Positions 6,540-7,956 of a stretch of DNA of 7,956 nucleotides are shown piece after piece (position 1 is the first letter of the stretch; every line of letters begins with the position of its first letter). Source of the DNA: SAR92 clade bacterium (GTDB lineage Bacteria > Pseudomonadota > Gammaproteobacteria > Pseudomonadales > Porticoccaceae); NCBI GenBank assembly GCA_018607545.1, contig JABBBF010000181.1, positions 1 through 7,956 of the forward strand. Direction: 5' to 3'. Below the pieces are notes generated by a model. It was not told the DNA's origin. It searched no databases and saw nothing but the letters and a program-made list of their open reading frames with translations. The translations under genes were made by a program, and so were the position numbers.

Positions 6540-6559
6540 AAAAATGCGAGCTGCTCGCA
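6540..6559 (-). promoter_or_regulatory. Perfect dyad plus T run in the aldehyde dehydrogenase leader
   Basis: On the minus strand TGCGAG-CAG-CTCGCA is followed at once by TTTTT, 35 to 55 bases before the start codon. It could be an attenuator or weak terminator, since it has a 6-bp GC-rich stem plus a U tract. It could equally be a repressor operator read as double-stranded DNA. The three-base loop is tight for an RNA stem, which slightly favours the operator reading. Confidence 0.45.
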
Positions 6560-6599
6560 AATAGGCGATGGGTTAATAAAATAAGACATCGTTGAGACG

Positions 6600-6629
6600 A
6601 AAAACCCCACCTGAGCAAACAGGTGGGGT
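6600..6629 (-). terminator. Rho-independent terminator after the dipeptide epimerase gene
   Basis: Read on the minus strand, ACCCCACCTG pairs perfectly with CAGGTGGGGT (10 bp) around a six-base loop (TTTGCT), and the 3' arm runs into a five-T tract. It lies about 50 bases past the epimerase stop. It separates that unit from the aldehyde dehydrogenase operon, which therefore needs its own promoter or read-through. There is no matching T run on the plus side. Confidence 0.9.
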
Positions 6630-6677
6630 GGTAACTATTGGCCTTGACCGGGACTACAGGCACTAGGGCCATTTCGC

Positions 6678-7787
6678 CTACTTCACCTGGTAATGATCGT
6701 GCAAGAAACTCTCATCAAAACTCGCCCCATGGCCTGGCTCATCGGTGATATGAATCAAGCCACCAATTTGCTGGTCATACTGCATACCACCAATCACCGG
6801 GTCAGCCTTAAAGTCGAGGGCGGAGTCCAAATCGAGAAAGACAATATTGGGTTTGGCGAGTACCAGATGGGCAGCGGCGCCCAGCCCCAACCGCGATTCT
6901 CCAAAGCAGCCAATCATGCATTTGGCGCCTGCGGCTTCGGCGACGGCATTAATCCGCAAAGCGGTGTGAATACCACCGGACTTGGCCAGTTTTATATTGA
7001 GGTAGTCAGCGGCACCGGCTCGGATAAGTTTCAGGGCATCTTTGTCATCAAACACCGATTCGTCGGCACAGATTGGCAGGTCAACTTTATCGCGCAATCG
7101 CGCCAAACCATCGATATCCCACACGGGAAGGGGCTGTTCTGAATAGTCGAGGTTAAGCGGTTTCATTGCATTGATATTGGCCACTGCGGTGGGGTAATCC
7201 CAACCCTGATTACTATCGATTTTTATGTCGATATCCGGCCCGGCAAGCTCGCGCACGGCGGCTACATGGTCGACATCTTGCAGGCCGGGGCGACCGACTT
7301 TCATTTTGATGGCATCAAAGTTTTGGTCGAGTATGGCTTGAGCCAGGGCGCGGGTTTGCTCTACCGTATCCTGCCAGCCGATGGTCAGGTCGGTGCGCAG
7401 TTCGCGCTTTTCACCGCCGAGAAACTGATACAGGGGCATATTGGCGGCCTTGGCCGCAATATCGTAGAGGGCGATATCAAAGGCAGACCTGATGGTGGGT
7501 TCACCGGCAATGCTGCCATTAATTTCCCGCATGCGGTTTTCAATGGCCAGTGGATCTTTGCCCAATATCAGACGCCCGAGATGCTGGGCTGTTGCATAGC
7601 AAGTGGCCTGCAAATCTCCGGTGATATAGGGGCAGCAGGGACTTGCCTCACCCCAGCCCTCAAGACCGCTGTCGGTGGTAATTTTAATGGCGACATTTTC
7701 TACGGCGAGGGTTTCGCCAATGGCCACTTTTAATGGTTTGCGAAAGGCTAGGTTTAGTTTATAAATATCGATACGGCTTATTTTCAT
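6678..7787 (-). CDS. Enolase-superfamily dipeptide epimerase (L-Ala-D/L-Glu epimerase type)
   Basis: Mg-dependent enzyme (369 aa) that inverts the alpha carbon of the second residue in a dipeptide. The capping domain (about 1-125) is followed by the TIM barrel. Catalytic and metal residues are in place: KMK (Lys161, Lys163), Asp191 in KIDSNQGW, Glu217 in YSEQPLP, Asp242 in CADES, and Lys266 in NIKLAKSGG. The DLD motif (Asp319, Asp321) is the family's mark for binding the dipeptide amino group. It separates this enzyme from muconate cycloisomerases and N-succinylamino acid racemases. GGAG lies ten bases before the ATG. It follows dsdA by 71 bases and ends before a strong terminator, so the two probably form one transcript. 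Its exact dipeptide is open; L-Ala-D-Glu from peptidoglycan is the classic case, while the dsdA link hints at D-Ser peptides. Confidence 0.88.
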   Translation of the reverse strand: MKISRIDIYKLNLAFRKPLKVAIGETLAVENVAIKITTDSGLEGWGEASPCCPYITGDLQATCYATAQHLGRLILGKDPLAIENRMREINGSIAGEPTIRSAFDIALYDIAAKAANMPLYQFLGGEKRELRTDLTIGWQDTVEQTRALAQAILDQNFDAIKMKVGRPGLQDVDHVAAVRELAGPDIDIKIDSNQGWDYPTAVANINAMKPLNLDYSEQPLPVWDIDGLARLRDKVDLPICADESVFDDKDALKLIRAGAADYLNIKLAKSGGIHTALRINAVAEAAGAKCMIGCFGESRLGLGAAAHLVLAKPNIVFLDLDSALDFKADPVIGGMQYDQQIGGLIHITDEPGHGASFDESFLHDHYQVK

Positions 7788-7858
7788 CAGGCAATTTCTC
7801 CGTCCTTGGTTGTGGCATCGGTGGATGCCAGGTTAATAATGGGTCGACTAGAAAGCTA

Positions 7859-7956
7859 TCAACCGCCGCTAAGTGCTCGCCCTCGAGCCAAATACTGCTG
7901 ATACTCTCTGTCAGGCACAAACACGCCGCCGGTGGTCCAGACAATATGGGTAGCAC
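7859..7956 (-). CDS. dsdA: D-serine dehydratase, C-terminal end only (runs off right edge)
   Basis: The last 31 codons of a gene that begins outside the window. The frame reads THIVWTTGGVFVPDREY, then YLARGRALSGG and a TGA at 7859-7861. It closely resembles the C-terminus I recall for DsdA, the PLP enzyme that turns D-serine into pyruvate and ammonia (THxVWxTGGxxVPxxE, then YLAxGR). Only the tail is visible, so the catalytic lysine and the PLP site cannot be checked. An overlapping frame open across this stretch encodes a Pro/Leu-rich sequence without family character and is not the gene. Confidence 0.72.
   Translation of the reverse strand, partial: ATHIVWTTGGVFVPDREYQQYLARGRALSGG

Noticed and set aside
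6635..6673. TGGCC ... GGCCA inverted arms after the epimerase stop
   Set aside because: Only 5-bp arms with a long loop, and the strong terminator next to it explains transcript ending.
6693..7142. Plus-strand open frame of 149 codons
   Set aside because: Shadow of the epimerase barrel; no recognisable motif and no convincing start context.
7266..7733. Plus-strand open frame of 155 codons
   Set aside because: It is antisense to the epimerase, whose catalytic motifs are all readable on the minus strand. The plus-strand peptide shows no domain.
7759..7956. Minus-strand frame open to the right edge, 65 codons, overlapping the epimerase start
   Set aside because: Its peptide is Pro/Leu-rich without family features. 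The neighbouring frame ending at 7859 matches the DsdA C-terminus, and this frame would overlap the epimerase by 29 bases.

Overview
Every gene I can support in this window lies on the minus strand, so transcription runs from the right edge to the left. The gene families suggest a Gram-negative gammaproteobacterium, possibly a marine one of the Cellvibrionales type: an iron-type sigma/anti-sigma/TonB-receptor cassette, a lipoprotein signal peptidase, a DsdA-type D-serine dehydratase and a MAPEG protein. The placement comes from gene content and protein style only; no rRNA or other marker is present.

Right part (about 6600-7956): the C-terminal end of a D-serine dehydratase (dsdA), then a complete enolase-superfamily dipeptide epimerase. 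A strong intrinsic terminator closes this unit. Together they look like D-amino-acid or D-amino-acid-peptide catabolism.

Middle part (2673-6504): a tightly packed five-gene run of aldehyde dehydrogenase, short homoserine dehydrogenase, MAPEG membrane protein, VOC/glyoxalase-like protein and signal peptidase II. The first two genes abut (TAAATG). Homoserine dehydrogenase/MAPEG and VOC/lspA each overlap by ATGA. The leader upstream of the aldehyde dehydrogenase carries a perfect dyad followed by five T. The pair of enzymes could oxidise homoserine through aspartate semialdehyde to aspartate, which is an inference. The companion genes are an odd mix, and lspA is not in its usual ileS-linked setting.

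Gap (2290-2672): about 380 bases without a gene, AT-rich, with several small dyads and repeats. A plausible sigma-70 promoter sits at its left end and would drive the next unit.

Left part (1-2262): an ECF sigma factor of the FecI type, a FecR-type membrane anti-sigma regulator overlapping it by ATGA, a small hairpin with a T run, then the N-terminal 175 codons of a TonB-dependent receptor with signal peptide and STN domain. This is a cell-surface signalling and uptake cassette: the receptor's STN domain would contact the periplasmic part of FecR, which controls the sigma factor. The receptor starts at a TTG behind a strong Shine-Dalgarno sequence. After the STN domain it shows a second signal-peptide-like start with its own Shine-Dalgarno, which is the most unusual feature of the window. 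I see no CRISPR array, tRNA, rRNA or insertion sequence, and no clearly new system.
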